From assembly GCA_025465145.1 (NCBI GenBank), contig JAODNS010000294.1, positions 1-14,338 on the forward strand: a stretch of 14,338 nt of DNA. Reading direction: 5' to 3'. This DNA is from Frankiales bacterium (GTDB taxonomy: Bacteria > Actinomycetota > Actinomycetes > Mycobacteriales > SCTD01). Position numbers and translations under genes: made by a program. Below the pieces are notes generated by a model that made no database searches, was not told the DNA's origin, and saw only the letters and a program-made list of their open reading frames with translations. Positions 1 to 6,057 of the stretch are shown piece by piece (the first letter of the stretch is position 1; each line of letters opens with the position of its first letter).

Positions 1-50
1 CGTACCTCGGGGACGCGGATCCGGTCGTTGATGCGGGGTTCAGCGCTGAT
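1..50 (-). CDS. infC: Translation initiation factor IF-3, N-terminal fragment (cut by window edge)
   Basis: IF-3 binds the 30S subunit, prevents premature 50S joining and proofreads the start codon. Only 17 codons are visible, reading ISAEPRINDRIRVPEVR, which matches the conserved IF-3 N-terminus (ISxEPRINxxIRxxEVR). The first codon is ATC at 50-48. The same frame has a TGA stop at 65-63, and the codons between (CCA GGA GGC CCC) include no ATG, GTG, TTG or CTG. An AGGAGG Shine-Dalgarno sequence lies at 60-55, four bases before ATC. Non-canonical AUU/AUC/AUA starts are a known infC property used for autoregulation. The adjacent DUF1844 and SseB-family genes fit the actinobacterial infC neighbourhood; rpmI and rplT would be expected beyond position 1. 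Identity is confident from the peptide although the gene is truncated. Confidence 0.9.
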   Translation of the reverse strand, partial: MSAEPRINDRIRVPEV

Positions 51-54
51 GGGG

Positions 55-60
55 CCTCCT
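55..60 (-). promoter_or_regulatory. infC Shine-Dalgarno sequence deciding an AUC start
   Basis: The minus strand reads AGGAGG followed by CCCC and then ATC. It is a near-perfect Shine-Dalgarno match with a short four-base spacer. It decides the start, because an in-frame TGA lies only a few bases upstream and no ordinary initiation codon exists between that stop and the conserved IF-3 residues. The bases GGCCCC (56-51), covering the end of the SD and the spacer, could also pair with GGGGCC at 128-123. Confidence 0.75.
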
Positions 61-96
61 GGTCAGGACTTCTGGGCTGGACCCGGAGCCCTCCAC

Positions 97-128
97 GAAG
101 AAGGACCCCGCGCTCAGCGCAGGGCCCC
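97..128 (-). terminator. Terminator-like attenuator hairpin in the infC leader
   Basis: On the minus strand, GGGCCCTGCGC (127-117), loop TGA (116-114) and GCGCGGGGTCC (113-103) pair over 11 positions, two of them G-U. On the plus strand those two positions become A-C mismatches, so the structure suits a minus-strand RNA. The stem is followed directly by TTCTTC (102-97), a moderately U-rich run. It ends about 50 bases before the infC start. I read it as a candidate attenuator or terminator in the infC 5' leader; infC operons are known to have regulated leaders in several bacteria, but function here is inferred. Confidence 0.5.
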
Positions 129-227
129 ACAGCAGCACAGCCCAGGCCTGTCGTCGCTGACGGGCCGGGCCGACCGGACCCGGGCACCAGGGGTGCCGCG
201 GGTGGGAGTGGGATCCTCCGCTTGCAC
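114..227 (-). CDS. Possible short Cys-rich leader peptide upstream of infC
   Basis: A GTG-initiated open frame of 37 codons ends with codons for LCCCGALR and a TGA that forms the loop of the hairpin at 103-127. The three adjacent cysteine codons (TGC TGC TGT, 137-129) lie just before the hairpin's 5' arm, a geometry typical of ribosome-mediated attenuators. There is no clear Shine-Dalgarno before the GTG, and an internal CTG at 140-138 could also be the start. The open frame may be chance in GC-rich DNA. It matches no family I know, and confidence is low. Confidence 0.2.
   Translation of the reverse strand: MQAEDPTPTRGTPGARVRSARPVSDDRPGLCCCGALR
183..197. repeat. Perfect 6-bp inverted repeat between divergent infC and DUF1844 genes
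   Basis: GGCACC (183-188), AGG, then GGTGCC (192-197) forms a perfect inverted repeat with a three-base spacer in the divergent intergenic region. It could be part of a leader RNA structure or a protein operator. Nothing in the sequence discriminates between these. Confidence 0.3.
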
Positions 228-250
228 GGCTGCCGTCGGAACGGCGGCCG
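227..250 (+). other. Stem-loop in the 5' region of the DUF1844 gene
   Basis: CGGCTGCCGT (227-236), loop CGGA, then ACGGCGGCCG (241-250) pairs over ten positions with one U-G on the plus strand. It ends 12 bases before the Shine-Dalgarno of the DUF1844 gene. No U-tract follows, so it does not look like an intrinsic terminator. On the minus strand one pair becomes A-C, but the loop becomes UCCG, a UNCG-type tetraloop, so the functional strand is uncertain. Confidence 0.3.
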
Positions 251-273
251 GGTCGCTCTGCAAGGGTAGCAGG

Positions 274-588
274 ATGGACGAGCAGGAACGCGACCTCGCC
301 GACGTGCCCGCCGCGGAGGTCATCGCCTCGGTCGCGGTCCACCTGATGAGTGCGGCCGCGGTCAAGTGCGGCCTGTCGTCGCGGGACGAGCTCGACCTGG
401 ACGAGGCGCGCAAGCTGATCACCGCCCTCGCCGGCCTGGTGACGGCGGCCCGGCCGGACCTCGGGGTGCACGCCTCCGCGCTGCGCGACGGCCTCAAGAC
501 GCTGCAGAAGGCCTTTCGCGAGGCCTCGCCCATTCCGGACGAGCCGGGCGAGGGTCCGGGCGAGAAGCTCACCGGCCCCGTCTGGTGA
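274..588 (+). CDS. DUF1844 family small protein
   Basis: This 104-residue protein matches the actinobacterial DUF1844 pattern: an acidic N-terminus, the stretch AAEVIASVAVHLMSAAAVK (13-31), then DLDEARKLITALAGLV (41-56) and a C-terminal segment RDGLKTLQKAFREAS (71-85). It is small and mostly helical by composition, with no transmembrane segment or signal peptide. The function is not established; families like this are usually found next to infC and SseB-type genes, as here. The ATG at 274 is chosen because AAGGG lies seven bases upstream and conserved residues begin soon after it. Longer upstream starts would run through the infC leader. It is the only convincing plus-strand gene in the window and its last 20 bases overlap the convergent SseB-family gene. 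Confidence 0.85.
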   Translation: MDEQERDLADVPAAEVIASVAVHLMSAAAVKCGLSSRDELDLDEARKLITALAGLVTAARPDLGVHASALRDGLKTLQKAFREASPIPDEPGEGPGEKLTGPVW

Positions 589-1291
589 TCTTCCGGCCGG
601 GGCCCTTCGCGGGTACGACGGCCAGGTCCAGCGCCGGTACCTCCGGACGGAGCCGGGCCGCGACCCGGCCCGCGAGCGCGGCGAGGTCCGCCGGCGCCAG
701 CGGCGTGCGCGGGACGACGCCGAGCACCGGGCCGTCCGGGCCGGCGAGCAGCCGCGCGCCCTTGAGCCGCTCGGGAGCGAGCGCCTCGTGCAGCGCGGCC
801 AGCAGCCCCGTTGCGGGCTCCTCCGCCGGCTCGGTCAGTTCCGCGGTGGTGCGCCTGGCGGCCAGCGGAGCGCCCGCCACGGGGACGTAGCCGGCAGCCA
901 GCGCCTGCAGCTCGCGCGCGTCCAGCGTCACCGGTCCGAGCAGGACCGCGACGGCGCCGTCGTCCAGGGCGGCCTGGCAGAGGTACGGGGCCGAGACGGG
1001 TACGGGGCGGACGTCCAGCCGCCAGCGCTTCAGGCTCGCCGTGTCGGCGAACGCGGGCAGCGCTCGCTCGCCGTCGGATGCGACGAGGCTGACCAGCGCC
1101 ATCTGGGCGGCCGACTCCGCCCGCAGCCCGGTCCCCTCCTCGACGTGCTCGGCCGTGGAGGTGGCGGTGATGGCGATGAAGACGCGCGCGCCGGCGAGGG
1201 ACGCCAGCACCTCCGCGCGGGTGGCCTGCGAGCCGTCGTAGCCGGCCAGCGCGGCGGCGAGGCGCGGGTCGGCGCTGCCGTCGTCGCTCAC
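569..1291 (-). CDS. SseB family protein
   Basis: A 240-residue protein of the SseB N-terminal domain type. It has LAGARVFIAI (32-41), a central segment with ALVSLVASDGERALPAFADTAS (65-86; the typical SseB self-assessment and cut-off strand pattern) and LDDGAVAVLLGP (109-120). The second half (about 155-240) resembles the C-terminal portion in actinobacterial homologues. There is no signal peptide or membrane segment, so it is probably cytosolic. Its biochemical role is unknown; E. coli SseB has been linked to serine-sensitivity enhancement, which does not give a mechanism. The GTG start at 1291 is ten bases downstream of the dacB stop, with no strong Shine-Dalgarno. A TAGCCT sequence (1304-1299), overlapping the dacB stop, lies seven bases before the GTG and could be a -10 element, but this is weak. 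The 3' end overlaps the convergent DUF1844 gene. Confidence 0.8.
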   Translation of the reverse strand: MSDDGSADPRLAAALAGYDGSQATRAEVLASLAGARVFIAITATSTAEHVEEGTGLRAESAAQMALVSLVASDGERALPAFADTASLKRWRLDVRPVPVSAPYLCQAALDDGAVAVLLGPVTLDARELQALAAGYVPVAGAPLAARRTTAELTEPAEEPATGLLAALHEALAPERLKGARLLAGPDGPVLGVVPRTPLAPADLAALAGRVAARLRPEVPALDLAVVPAKGPGRKITRRGR

Positions 1292-1301
1292 CGCATCGAG
1301 G

Positions 1302-2618
1302 CTAGGCGGCGGGCTGCTCCTGCGCGGCGGCGAGCACGGCCACGGCGCGGTCGATCGCGTTGCGGGCCTTGAGCCCGTCCGAGAAGGAGGTCAACTGGAA
1401 GGCGAACCACACCGGCCGGCCGGAGGCGGTCGTCGTGTAGCCGCTCAGCGCCCGCACGCCGGGCAGGGTGCCGGTCTTGGCGAAGGCGCGGCCGGCCGCG
1501 GCGGTGCCGCACATCCGCTTCTCGAGCGTGCCATCCTTGCAGGCGATCGGCAGCGCGCGCCGGAAGGCGACACCCACGGCCGGGTCCTGCTCGGCGGCGT
1601 GCAGCAGCAGCACCTGCCCGCCGGGCGTCTGCCGGTCGTACGAGGACAGCCCGGAGCCGTCCGTACCCGTGCCGACCGGCACCCCGCGCGGCGTGAGCAC
1701 GTCGGCCAGCGCGCCGTAGCCGGCCGCCGAGGAGCCCTCGTTGCGGACGGCCTTGCCGACCTCCTTGAGCAGCATCTCGGCCGCGAAGTTGTCCGACGCC
1801 TTGAGAGCCCGGCGGACGACGTCGGCGATCGGACCGGACTGCACGGTGGCGACGGTCCGCGCCTCGACCGGCCGGCGGTACCGCTTGACGACGCCGTGGA
1901 CCGTCACGCCCTCGGCCTTGAGGTACGACCGGAACAGCACGGTGTTGGGCAGCGCGGGGTCGGACAGGAAGGCGCTGTCCTCGCGGTAGCCGTTGCGGTC
2001 GACGGCGAGCGCCGACAGCGGCCCGCTCTCGTCCGGCACGTACGAGCTCTTCCAGCCCGGCACCCGCCGCTTCGCGTCGTAACGGCTGTCGTCGAGCAGC
2101 AGGTCGCTGCTCACGTAGGTGATGCCGGCGGCGCGGACCTTCGCGGCCAGGCTGCGCAGGCCGGACCTGGTCAGGTACGGGTCGCCGCCCGCGACCAGCC
2201 ACAGGCTGCCCGGCAGCCGCCCGGCGGTGGGGACGCTGCGGGCCGCCACCTCGGTGGTGAAGCGGGTCGCCTCCGGCACCGACAGCAGCGTTGCCAACCC
2301 GGTCAACGTCTTCTGCGTCGACGCGGGCGGGAGGGCGTGCGACGCCTCGCGGCGGTAGACTTCGCCGAACCCCTCGACGTCCACGGCGGCGGCGACGGTC
2401 TTCGCACCGGAGGTCATGAGAGCGGCTTCGACGCGCGCCGCCAGGTCCTCGGCCGGCGTGCTGGCCGAGGCGAGGGCCATCGGCCGGACAACGACGCCGG
2501 CGGCCAGCGGCGCGGGCGCCTCCGGCTCGGGCCCGGCTTCCGCGGCGAGCGCGGAGCCGGACACGGCGAGGGTGGCGACGAGGGCGAGGCCCAGGGCGGT
2601 ACGACGGCGCACGGTCAC
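1302..2618 (-). CDS. dacB: D-alanyl-D-alanine carboxypeptidase/endopeptidase, PBP4 type (peptidase S13)
   Basis: This low-molecular-mass penicillin-binding protein trims peptidoglycan stem peptides by D,D-carboxypeptidase or endopeptidase action outside the membrane. The 438 residues begin with a signal peptide: basic residues at 4-6, a hydrophobic core at about 8-20 and a likely cleavage after ALA near 25-26. All three active-site motifs are present: STQK (S100 nucleophile, K103), SDN (275-277) and KTG (381-383). The large insert between the first two motifs, including GGDPYLT (144-150), is characteristic of class C PBPs of the DacB/PBP4 type. The GTG at 2618 is preceded by GGAG, four to five bases away, and places the basic signal-peptide N-region at the start. 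A 79-base gap separates it from the PH-domain gene upstream, so it may have its own promoter. The SseB-family gene follows after ten bases. Confidence 0.93.
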   Translation of the reverse strand: MTVRRRTALGLALVATLAVSGSALAAEAGPEPEAPAPLAAGVVVRPMALASASTPAEDLAARVEAALMTSGAKTVAAAVDVEGFGEVYRREASHALPPASTQKTLTGLATLLSVPEATRFTTEVAARSVPTAGRLPGSLWLVAGGDPYLTRSGLRSLAAKVRAAGITYVSSDLLLDDSRYDAKRRVPGWKSSYVPDESGPLSALAVDRNGYREDSAFLSDPALPNTVLFRSYLKAEGVTVHGVVKRYRRPVEARTVATVQSGPIADVVRRALKASDNFAAEMLLKEVGKAVRNEGSSAAGYGALADVLTPRGVPVGTGTDGSGLSSYDRQTPGGQVLLLHAAEQDPAVGVAFRRALPIACKDGTLEKRMCGTAAAGRAFAKTGTLPGVRALSGYTTTASGRPVWFAFQLTSFSDGLKARNAIDRAVAVLAAAQEQPAA

Positions 2619-2656
2619 GTTCTCCGGATCGGCGAGCAGCCGTACCGGGTGGAGCG

Positions 2657-2687
2657 GCGCGAGGGGAAGTCTTGGCTATCCCCGCGC
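2657..2687 (-). terminator. Possible stem-loop between PH-domain gene and dacB
   Basis: On the minus strand GCGC-GGGGA (2687-2679) pairs with TCCCC-GCGC (2667-2657), nine pairs in all, with a two-base bulge and an 11-base loop. It sits just after the PH-domain stop codon and about 40 bases before dacB. There is no U-tract, so termination is only a suggestion. It may separate the riboflavin/histidine operon from dacB. I see no clear -10/-35 pair for dacB in the 79-base gap. Confidence 0.35.
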
Positions 2688-2697
2688 GGTTTGTCCG

Positions 2698-3147
2698 TCA
2701 GACGCGCGGATTGCCAGGGTTCCGAGACGCGGCGAGCAGCCGGCGCAGCTCGACGACGGCGTCGACCGCGTACGCCCCGTCGTTGGCCTGCACGGCAAGC
2801 AGCGCGACGGTGTCGTCGTCGTGCAGGTCCAGCGTCGCCCAGGGCGCGCCGTCCTCCATCCGGATCCCCGCCACGACCTGCCAGGGCAGGTACCTCTCGC
2901 CGACATAGCTGCGGACGCGGATGCCGGCCTCGTCCGCCCGCACCCAGGGCCGGGTGAAGCCGTAGGCGGCGTAGGCGAGCAGCAGCCCGATGATGAAGAA
3001 GGCGATCTGGTCGGCGAGGCCGAAGGCGGCCGGCCCCTCCCCCTGCCGGGCGGGGAGCAGGTACGCGAGCACGCCGAAGACGAGGACCAGCGCGACGCTC
3101 GCGATCCGGGCGACCAAGCGCAGCCTGCGCGGCCGGAACTCGGTCAC
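2698..3147 (-). CDS. Small membrane protein with PH domain (bPH_6-like)
   Basis: A 149-residue protein with two predicted transmembrane helices (about 11-32 and 47-64) followed by a cytosolic or surface bacterial PH-like domain (about 66-140) with TRPWVRADEAGIRVRSY (65-81) and LPWQVVAGIRM (87-97). This matches the actinobacterial PH-domain membrane protein that usually lies downstream of hisG. The function is not known. The GTG at 3147 is chosen because it overlaps the YczE-type stop by four bases (GTGA), the same junction seen repeatedly here; an alternative GTG at 3153 adds two residues. Any Shine-Dalgarno is weak, so translational coupling is likely. It is probably the last gene of the long riboflavin/hisG transcript. 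Confidence 0.8.
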   Translation of the reverse strand: MTEFRPRRLRLVARIASVALVLVFGVLAYLLPARQGEGPAAFGLADQIAFFIIGLLLAYAAYGFTRPWVRADEAGIRVRSYVGERYLPWQVVAGIRMEDGAPWATLDLHDDDTVALLAVQANDGAYAVDAVVELRRLLAASRNPGNPRV

Positions 3148-3764
3148 GGCGACGCCTCGACCGTCCGCCGGACCGGCGTCTGCCGGAAGACCCGGAACGC
3201 GAGCTGCACGGCCGGGCCGATGCACAGGGCGAAGGCGATGGTGCCGACGCCGACGGGTCCGCCGAGCAGGACGCCCAGGACGAGGACACCGCACTCGAGC
3301 ACGGCCCGGGCGACGCCGACGGGCCAGCCGGTCCGCGAGTGGATCGCCACCATGAGCCCGTCACGCGGGCCAGGCCCCAGGTGGGCGCCCAGGTAGAAGG
3401 CCGACCCGGCCGCGACCGACGCGATGCCGCCGAAGGTGGTCAGCAGGCGCAGGGCGAGTGGCCCGGCGCCGACCGCGTCGAGCAGCGGCGACACGAGCAG
3501 CAGGTCGATGAACGCGCCGATGAGGACGACGTTGAGCAGCGTGCCGGGACCCGGCCGCACCTTGGCGAGCAGCGCGATCAGGAAGACGACGACGGACACG
3601 CCGATCGCGGTGCGGCCGAAGGGCTGGTCGAGCTTCTCCGACAGGCCGCCCGCGAGCACGTCCCAGGGTCCGACGCCCAGGTGCGCCTGCAGGCCGAGCC
3701 AGATGCCCTGGCCGAAGAGGTACAGGCCGAGCACCAGCTTGGCGTACCTACCGAGCATCCTCAC
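3144..3764 (-). CDS. YczE/YitT-like integral membrane protein
   Basis: A 206-residue, strongly hydrophobic protein with about five or six membrane segments (around 7-27, 52-68, 76-93, 104-125, 150-167 and 172-190). It carries two copies of a 23-residue motif, HLGxGPxDxL followed by a PxG end, at 28-50 and 128-150, exactly 100 residues apart. This duplicated motif is typical of the YczE/YyaS/YitT group of membrane proteins, whose substrate is generally unknown. The GTG at 3764 gives a four-base GTGA overlap with the upstream gene; an ATG at 3758 is an alternative that loses two residues. The gene lies between the YdcZ-type gene and the PH-domain gene, in full translational coupling with both. 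Confidence 0.75.
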   Translation of the reverse strand: MRMLGRYAKLVLGLYLFGQGIWLGLQAHLGVGPWDVLAGGLSEKLDQPFGRTAIGVSVVVFLIALLAKVRPGPGTLLNVVLIGAFIDLLLVSPLLDAVGAGPLALRLLTTFGGIASVAAGSAFYLGAHLGPGPRDGLMVAIHSRTGWPVGVARAVLECGVLVLGVLLGGPVGVGTIAFALCIGPAVQLAFRVFRQTPVRRTVEASP

Positions 3765-4681
3765 GCCGCCATCCGCTCGCGCGCGGGCAGCCCGCTCACG
3801 CCGACGGCGACAAAGGTCAGGGCGACGCCGAGGAGCGTGGCGGCGGCGACGCCGTGGTCGGCGGCCGGCACCGACAGGTCCAGCAGCACCGCGCCGACGA
3901 GCTGCCCGGCGATGACAGCGAGGCCCAGGCGCAGGACGCCCAAGGTGCGAACGATGACGGCGGCGACGGCGACGAACGTCGCGCCCAGCGGACCGCCCGT
4001 GTAGAGCCACCACTCGTGCGGCCAACTGTCGGCGTCCCAGCCGACAAAGGCGCCGACGAGCAGGTACGCCGAGACCAGCGCTGCCGTGCCGACGAGGAAG
4101 TTGACGAGGGTGGCCACGCCGGCGTCGCCGGTCTGCCGGCGCACCCGGCCGTTCAGCGCCTGCTGCAGCGAGATGAGGAAGCCGGAGGCCACGACGAGCC
4201 CGAGCAGCAGCGGGCTGCCGTCGCCCGCGCCCTTGCCCGTGACGCTGACGAGGACAGCGGCCAGGCACAGCACCGCTCCCCCGACCCGCGGCGCGGTCAG
4301 GGCGTGCGGCCCGCCCGGCCCGAGTCCCACGCGGTCGACGACGAGCCCAGCGCTGGTCTGGCCGGCGACGAGGCCCACGGTCAGCAGCGCGACGCCGATG
4401 CGGGGCGCAGCGAAGGCACCGACCGCGACGAGCGCCGCGCCGCCGAAGCCGCCCAGCCGAGTCCACCAGGGCACGTCGCGGACGGCCGTCCAGGCGGCAC
4501 GGGCGCGCGGCCGGGCGAGGACGACGCCGGCCACGAAGACGAGCCCGATGCCGAACGACAGCACTGCGGCCAGCAGCGGGTCGTCGAGCCGCTCGGCGAG
4601 CCCGGCGTTGACCCGCGCCTGCACGGCCACGAGCGCGCCGGACAGCACCGCCACGACGAGCGCGGCCGTGGTTCGGCTCAC
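3761..4681 (-). CDS. DMT superfamily membrane protein with two YdcZ (DUF606) domains
   Basis: A 306-residue protein with about ten hydrophobic segments arranged as two homologous halves. The first half has QARVNAGLAERLDDP (21-35) and LVAGQTSAGLVVD (104-116). The second has QQALNGRVRRQTGD (173-186) and VIAGQLVGAVLLD (256-268). The N/Q-rich re-entry after helix 1 and the AGQ motif mark the YdcZ/DUF606 branch of the drug/metabolite transporter superfamily, in its fused two-domain form. The substrate cannot be read from sequence. The GTG start at 4681 shares one base with the hisG stop (TAGTG). Position in a riboflavin/histidine operon might suggest a related metabolite, but this is inference only. 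Confidence 0.82.
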   Translation of the reverse strand: MSRTTAALVVAVLSGALVAVQARVNAGLAERLDDPLLAAVLSFGIGLVFVAGVVLARPRARAAWTAVRDVPWWTRLGGFGGAALVAVGAFAAPRIGVALLTVGLVAGQTSAGLVVDRVGLGPGGPHALTAPRVGGAVLCLAAVLVSVTGKGAGDGSPLLLGLVVASGFLISLQQALNGRVRRQTGDAGVATLVNFLVGTAALVSAYLLVGAFVGWDADSWPHEWWLYTGGPLGATFVAVAAVIVRTLGVLRLGLAVIAGQLVGAVLLDLSVPAADHGVAAATLLGVALTFVAVGVSGLPARERMAA

Positions 4682-5556
4682 TACTCGATGATCTTCGAGA
4701 TGGGCAGCTCGAGAATGTCCCTGGCACCGGCAGCGCGCAGCGCCGGCAGCAGCGTGTTGACGCCCCGCTTCGGGACCACCGTCTCCACCGCGCGCTGGTC
4801 GCCGGCGGCGAGCGGCATGACGGTCGGCGACGACATGGACGGCAGCACCTCGAGGACGGCGTCGAGCGACGAGGCCGGAACGTTGAGCTTGAGCAGCACG
4901 TGCCCGCGGGCGCGCAGGGAGCCCTGCAGCAGCAGGGCGACGTCCTCCATCGCGGCGCGCTTCTCGGGGTCGTCGTACGACGTCCGGTTGGCGAGCAGCT
5001 CGGTGCGGCTGGTGAGCAGCGTCTCGATGACCTTCAGGCCGGCTTTGCGCAGCGAGGAGCCGGTCTCGGTCAGGTCGACGATGGCGTCGACGATGTCGGG
5101 GATCTTCGCCTCGGTCGCGCCGTGACTCGTGAACACGCGGCCCTTCACCCCGTGCTCCTCGAGGAAGCGCTTCGTCGTCTCGGGCATCTCCGTGGAGATG
5201 CGCACCCCCTCGGGCAGGTCGCGGACGCTGTTCCAGGGCGACTCCTTCGGCACCGCGAGCACGACGCTGACCACGGCCTCGCCGGCACGCCCGCCGCCGA
5301 TCTCGCCGAGGCTGACCACGTCGGCAGCCGTCTCCGTCACCCAGTCGCGACCGCTGATGCCCAGGTCGAAGATGCCCTGCTCGACGTAAGTCGGGATCTC
5401 CTGCGGGCGCAGGAAGCGGACGCGGTCGATCCGCGGGTCGTCGATGCGAGCGGCGTAGTCGCGGTCACCGCCCCGGATGACGGTGAGGTCGGCGCCGCCG
5501 AACAGCTCGAGGACCTGTTTCTCGAGCGAGCCCTTGGGGAGGACGAGGGAGAGCAC
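4681..5556 (-). CDS. hisG: ATP phosphoribosyltransferase, long form
   Basis: HisG joins ATP and PRPP to give phosphoribosyl-ATP, the first and feedback-inhibited step of histidine synthesis. At 291 residues it is the long form, with a catalytic two-lobed part and a C-terminal ACT-like regulatory domain (about 212-291), which normally binds histidine. The N-terminus MLSLVLPKGSLEK (1-13), the substrate region GISGRDW (66-72) and the PRPP-binding loop DLTETGSSL (161-169) are all intact. The GTG start at 5556 has AGAGG six bases upstream. Only 15 bases separate it from ribH. In many actinobacteria hisE (phosphoribosyl-ATP pyrophosphatase) sits exactly there; it is absent. The downstream membrane-protein gene overlaps the stop by one base, so hisG is probably co-transcribed with riboflavin genes. 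Confidence 0.95.
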   Translation of the reverse strand: MLSLVLPKGSLEKQVLELFGGADLTVIRGGDRDYAARIDDPRIDRVRFLRPQEIPTYVEQGIFDLGISGRDWVTETAADVVSLGEIGGGRAGEAVVSVVLAVPKESPWNSVRDLPEGVRISTEMPETTKRFLEEHGVKGRVFTSHGATEAKIPDIVDAIVDLTETGSSLRKAGLKVIETLLTSRTELLANRTSYDDPEKRAAMEDVALLLQGSLRARGHVLLKLNVPASSLDAVLEVLPSMSSPTVMPLAAGDQRAVETVVPKRGVNTLLPALRAAGARDILELPISKIIE

Positions 5557-5571
5557 GGAAGACCTCTCGTA

Positions 5572-6057
5572 CTAGGTCGCTGCGCCGGTGCGCAGGCACT
5601 TGAGGACGCGGGCGGTGTCGAGAGCGGCGAGGACGGCCTCGCGACCCTTGTCCTCGGCGGACTGCGGCAGACCGGCCCGGTCGAGGGCCTGCTGCTCGGT
5701 GTCGCAGGTGAGGACGCCGTTGCCCACGGGGGTGTGGCTGTCGAGGGAGACGCGGGTGAGGCCGACGGTCACCGCGTCGCACACGTACTCGAAGTGGGGT
5801 GTTCCGCCGCGGATCACGACACCCAGCGCGGCGACCGCGTCGTGCGTCGCCGCCAGCGCCTGCGCGACGACCGGCAGCTCGATGGCGCCGGCGACGCGGA
5901 CCACCGTCGGCTCGGGTACGCCGCACTCCTGTGCCGTGCGGACGGCCGACTCCAGCAGCGCGCTGGTGATCTGCTCGTGCCACCGGGTGGCGACGATCGC
6001 GAGGGCGAGCCCCTTGCCGTCGACGGGGCGCGCTGCGGGCGCGCCGGCGCCGCTCAC
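5572..6057 (-). CDS. ribH: 6,7-dimethyl-8-ribityllumazine synthase
   Basis: RibH condenses 5-amino-6-ribitylaminouracil with 3,4-dihydroxy-2-butanone 4-phosphate to make lumazine, the penultimate step of riboflavin synthesis, usually as an icosahedral or pentameric shell. The protein has 161 residues, the normal length. Visible motifs are ATRWHEQI (23-30, with the Trp-His variant usual in actinobacteria), AGAIELPV (56-63), the phosphate/catalytic segment RGGTPHFEYV (83-92, with His88) and the C-terminal GVLTCDTEQQALDRAG. The start is GTG at 6057, overlapping the ribBA stop by four bases (GTGA); the frame is open further upstream inside ribBA, but homology begins at this GTG. Confidence 0.95.
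   Translation of the reverse strand: MSGAGAPAARPVDGKGLALAIVATRWHEQITSALLESAVRTAQECGVPEPTVVRVAGAIELPVVAQALAATHDAVAALGVVIRGGTPHFEYVCDAVTVGLTRVSLDSHTPVGNGVLTCDTEQQALDRAGLPQSAEDKGREAVLAALDTARVLKCLRTGAAT

Noticed and set aside
28..273. Upstream plus-strand extension of the DUF1844 gene to an ATG near position 28.
   Set aside because: The extension covers the infC start and leader, shows no family similarity, and a Shine-Dalgarno with ATG at 274 fits the family N-terminus.
3144..4681. Recent horizontal transfer of the two membrane-protein genes.
   Set aside because: Base composition and start/overlap style are like those of the neighbours and no repeats flank them, so there is no direct sign of recent transfer.
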